Assembly (NCBI GenBank): GCA_052067355.1
Contig: JBQHQH010000008.1
Location: 18,544 to 82,543 of the forward strand
Length of the DNA stretch: 64,000 nt
From: CABMKH01 sp040797625
Lineage (GTDB): Bacteria > Bacillota > Clostridia > Tissierellales > Tissierellaceae
Direction: 5' to 3'
Shown piece after piece: positions 62,125 through 64,000 of this stretch. A program made the translations under genes and the position numbers. The notes under the pieces were generated by a model, which did no database searches, was not told where the DNA came from, and saw only the letters and a program-made list of their open reading frames with translations. The stretch's first letter is position 1; every line of letters starts with the position of its first letter.

Positions 62125-63385
62125 AGTTTCCCCCCTCCTTTTTTAAGACCTCTAACGTAACTTGACTAATCTGTGGAAAAAACAAATCCATATGGACACA
62201 ATCCCTCACTGCATCCCCTATTCCTATGACCTTCATACCTACTGATCTTGCTGCCTCAATTCCCGATTCTGCATCTTCTATTACCATGCAACTCTCATAA
62301 GGAACTCCTAATCTATCTGCTGCCAATATAAATACCTCCGGATCTGGTTTTGATTTGGTAATCTCATTGCCATCTACTATTGTATCTATAAAAGGAAGTA
62401 ATCCTGTCTTTTCCAAAATAATATTCGTATTTTTACTACTAGAACCTACAGCTATTAAAACTCCTTTGGACTCTAGCTCCATCAATAACTTTTTAGCACC
62501 TTCACATATATCTTTCTCTGACAGTTTTTGTAAATGTTTTAGATACAAATGATTTTTTCGATTTGCCATAGCTTCCTTTTCTACATTAGAATAATCTTCG
62601 TGGGCATTAGCTAACAACAATTCTATACAATCCATCCTACTCACACCACGAAATCTATTGAATATTTTTCTATCAAAAGAGATATTTATCTCTTCTGCCA
62701 ATTGTCTCCAAGCCTTATAATGCATTTCATCAGTTGAAACTAAAACACCATCTAGATCAAAGATAACTGCCTGTAGCTCTTTATTCAACACATTTCTATG
62801 AACTAATTCCATTCTGAGATCTTTGATATTGTTCTCATAAACAAAACCATCCATCCCCATAAAATTTGCCGCTTCTATATTCAATAAATTATCATCAATA
62901 AAAAAACATTCCTCTGGCACTAGATTAAACTTTTGAAATAGTCGCCTATATATTTCTGGATCTGGCTTTAATAAAAGTTCATCTGCAGATATCAATATGC
63001 CGTCAAAATAATAAAGAGCCGTTATCTTATGACAATAGTGATAAAAACGTTTACTGGTATTTGAAAGTAGATATAAATTATATCCCCTTGATTTCAATTG
63101 TTTTGCTAAATAAAACATCTCATCTTTGTCAGGTAGATTTTCATGCCAATTATTGAAGATATCGTCAACTGCCTTATGTAAATCACTAGGGACTTTATTA
63201 TAAAAGATCTGTTTAGCATCTTCCTCCTCTATACTTCCTCTGTCTAGTTGAAGCCATTCAATAGACTGAAATATTATTTGATATAACCTCTCCACATTTT
63301 GCTTGTCTGTAAATTGCTCTATATATTCCTTGGGATCATACTCTATTAGCACATTCCCCATATCAAATATAATGTTTTGAATCAT
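62117..63385 (-). CDS. Tandem HAD protein: HAD-IA phosphatase-like + beta-phosphoglucomutase
   Basis: 422 aa, about twice a normal HAD protein. The N-terminal half (1-205) opens FDMGNVLIEYD and has FIDDNLLNIEAA as its last HAD motif, resembling YihX-type glucose-1-phosphatases. The C-terminal half (about 206-422) is a full beta-phosphoglucomutase: FDLDGVLVST (nucleophile and acid/base Asp), H-Y-K-A-W in the cap, FRGVSR, GSSSKN, KSKPDPEVF and IEDAESGIEAA. It may convert beta-glucose-1-phosphate from a disaccharide phosphorylase. Fusion of the two seems unusual. ATG preceded by AAGGGGG. Confidence 0.88.
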   Translation of the reverse strand: MIQNIIFDMGNVLIEYDPKEYIEQFTDKQNVERLYQIIFQSIEWLQLDRGSIEEEDAKQIFYNKVPSDLHKAVDDIFNNWHENLPDKDEMFYLAKQLKSRGYNLYLLSNTSKRFYHYCHKITALYYFDGILISADELLLKPDPEIYRRLFQKFNLVPEECFFIDDNLLNIEAANFMGMDGFVYENNIKDLRMELVHRNVLNKELQAVIFDLDGVLVSTDEMHYKAWRQLAEEINISFDRKIFNRFRGVSRMDCIELLLANAHEDYSNVEKEAMANRKNHLYLKHLQKLSEKDICEGAKKLLMELESKGVLIAVGSSSKNTNIILEKTGLLPFIDTIVDGNEITKSKPDPEVFILAADRLGVPYESCMVIEDAESGIEAARSVGMKVIGIGDAVRDCVHMDLFFPQISQVTLEVLKKEGGNCD

Positions 63386-63397
63386 GTCATTACCCCC

Positions 63398-63898
63398 TTA
63401 ACATCTATCTTGAAATTCTGATGGAGATATTCCTACTAATTTCTTAAATAAAGTAGAAAAATATGTAGTATCAGTATAACCAACTCTTTCAGCTACCTCA
63501 TATATCTTCCATCTACAATCCTTTAATAGTTTCATAGCCATATGAACTCTATAGTAAGTCAAATAGTTTATAAACGTATAATCAGTATGTCTCTTAAATA
63601 ACCGGCTTAAATAGCCTTCACTAAGCCCTAGATGCTCTGCCACTTCTCCAATAGTTATATCTTCTGTATAGTGCTCTATGACGTAATTTTGAGCTTGTTC
63701 AATATACTTGCTCTTTGTATTCCTTTTCAAATTATATCTATCTAAAAATGCCTCTTCTATTGGTATGAACTTATCAGGTGAAGAATCATTTTTTGCCTTT
63801 TCTATAGCTGCTATGAACTCACTATCTCGAAATGGCTTTAACAAATAATCACATACTCCTAAACGTAAAGCACTCCTTGCATAATCAAACGTTTTGTA
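63398..63898 (-). pseudogene. AraC-type response regulator truncated by an insertion sequence
   Basis: The last 165 or so codons of a YesN/AraC-type response regulator remain. The end of the receiver domain is recognisable (FDYARSALRLGVCDYLLKPF, upstream of the first usual start), followed by a linker and an AraC HTH (about 60-148 of the listed frame: ITIGEVAEHLGLSEGYLSRL, GYTDTTYFSTLFKKLVGISP). Upstream the frame hits a stop and the sequence changes to an insertion-sequence end at about 63897, so the receiver N-terminus is lost. It once probably regulated the HAD-fusion/mutase genes just downstream. Confidence 0.8.
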
Positions 63899-64000
63899 AA
63901 CTTAAATGAAAATTGAGGACTCCAACCTCTGTATGGTACAATGTTTTTGCCGAAAACAAATACCTCCCAGAAAGGATGAAGTCCTCATGCAAAAAATTGT
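63897..64000 (+). mobile_element. Left end of an insertion sequence (continues past window)
   Basis: Response-regulator homology stops abruptly near 63897. The next bases (TAAACTTAAATGAAAATTGAGGACTCC) are repeated with small differences at 56966. An AAAGGATG ribosome-like site precedes an ATG at 63987 that could begin a transposase (MQKI...), but only four codons are visible, so the family cannot be assigned. Confidence 0.6.

Noticed and set aside
1..64000. CRISPR arrays, tRNA or rRNA genes, prophage or defence clusters
   Set aside because: No regularly spaced direct repeats, tRNA-like cloverleaf, rRNA segments or phage or defence proteins were recognised on reading; a covariance-model search would be needed to exclude short RNAs fully.

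Overview
The window is AT-rich and looks like a chromosomal segment of an anaerobic, endospore-forming Gram-positive bacterium of the Clostridia/Tissierellia type. The signs are a GerA-type germination operon, SLH-domain and LysM exoproteins, strong AGGAGG ribosome sites, frequent TTG starts, a lichenan/cellobiose-type PTS and molybdenum hydroxylase genes. No rRNA or tRNA gene and no CRISPR array was seen. This assignment is inferred from gene content, not from a marker gene.

Layout. (1) 1-6000, minus strand: a xanthine-dehydrogenase-family operon with a YjiH-type membrane protein, two [2Fe-2S] subunits, two FAD subunits and a molybdopterin subunit cut by the window edge. An IclR regulator and a chemoreceptor follow at 6600-9742. 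(2) 9949-17066, minus strand: a catabolic operon with an aldehyde dehydrogenase, an IlvD/Edd dehydratase, a TctC-TctB-TctA importer and a DapA-superfamily aldolase or dehydratase. A divergent DeoR regulator and an 18-bp palindrome sit at its head. This looks like uptake and breakdown of a sugar acid. (3) 18347-26017, minus strand: diaminopropionate ammonia-lyase, a YgeY-type M20 hydrolase, a sodium:solute symporter and a D-aminoacylase. They follow a clear sigma-54 promoter and three copies of TTATCA-N3-TGATAA, next to a sigma-54 activator gene. (4) 26170-39000: an aldo/keto reductase with Fe-S motifs, a GerA/GerC/GerB operon (plus strand) between two MurJ-like flippases, two SLH-type proteins, a methyltransferase and a LysM 5'-nucleotidase. 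(5) 39213-44881: an RND efflux operon with two TetR genes, each of which can be paired with a different palindrome. (6) 45048-53328: two secreted proteins, a small type I toxin-antitoxin locus, a thioredoxin-reductase-like enzyme, ThpR, and two more LysM 5'-nucleotidases. (7) 53561-60311, minus strand: a LicR-type regulator, PTS IIC, MupG, PTS IIA, PTS IIB and a GH1 6-phospho-glycosidase. (8) 60715-64000: a phosphohexomutase, a double HAD protein whose second half is a beta-phosphoglucomutase, and an AraC-type response regulator cut by an insertion-sequence end.

The most interesting non-gene signals are the sigma-54 promoter with triplicated activator sites, the unlisted 29-residue hydrophobic toxin with its convergent antisense RNA, and a structured ~130-bp repeat found in several intergenic regions, with compensating base changes between copies.
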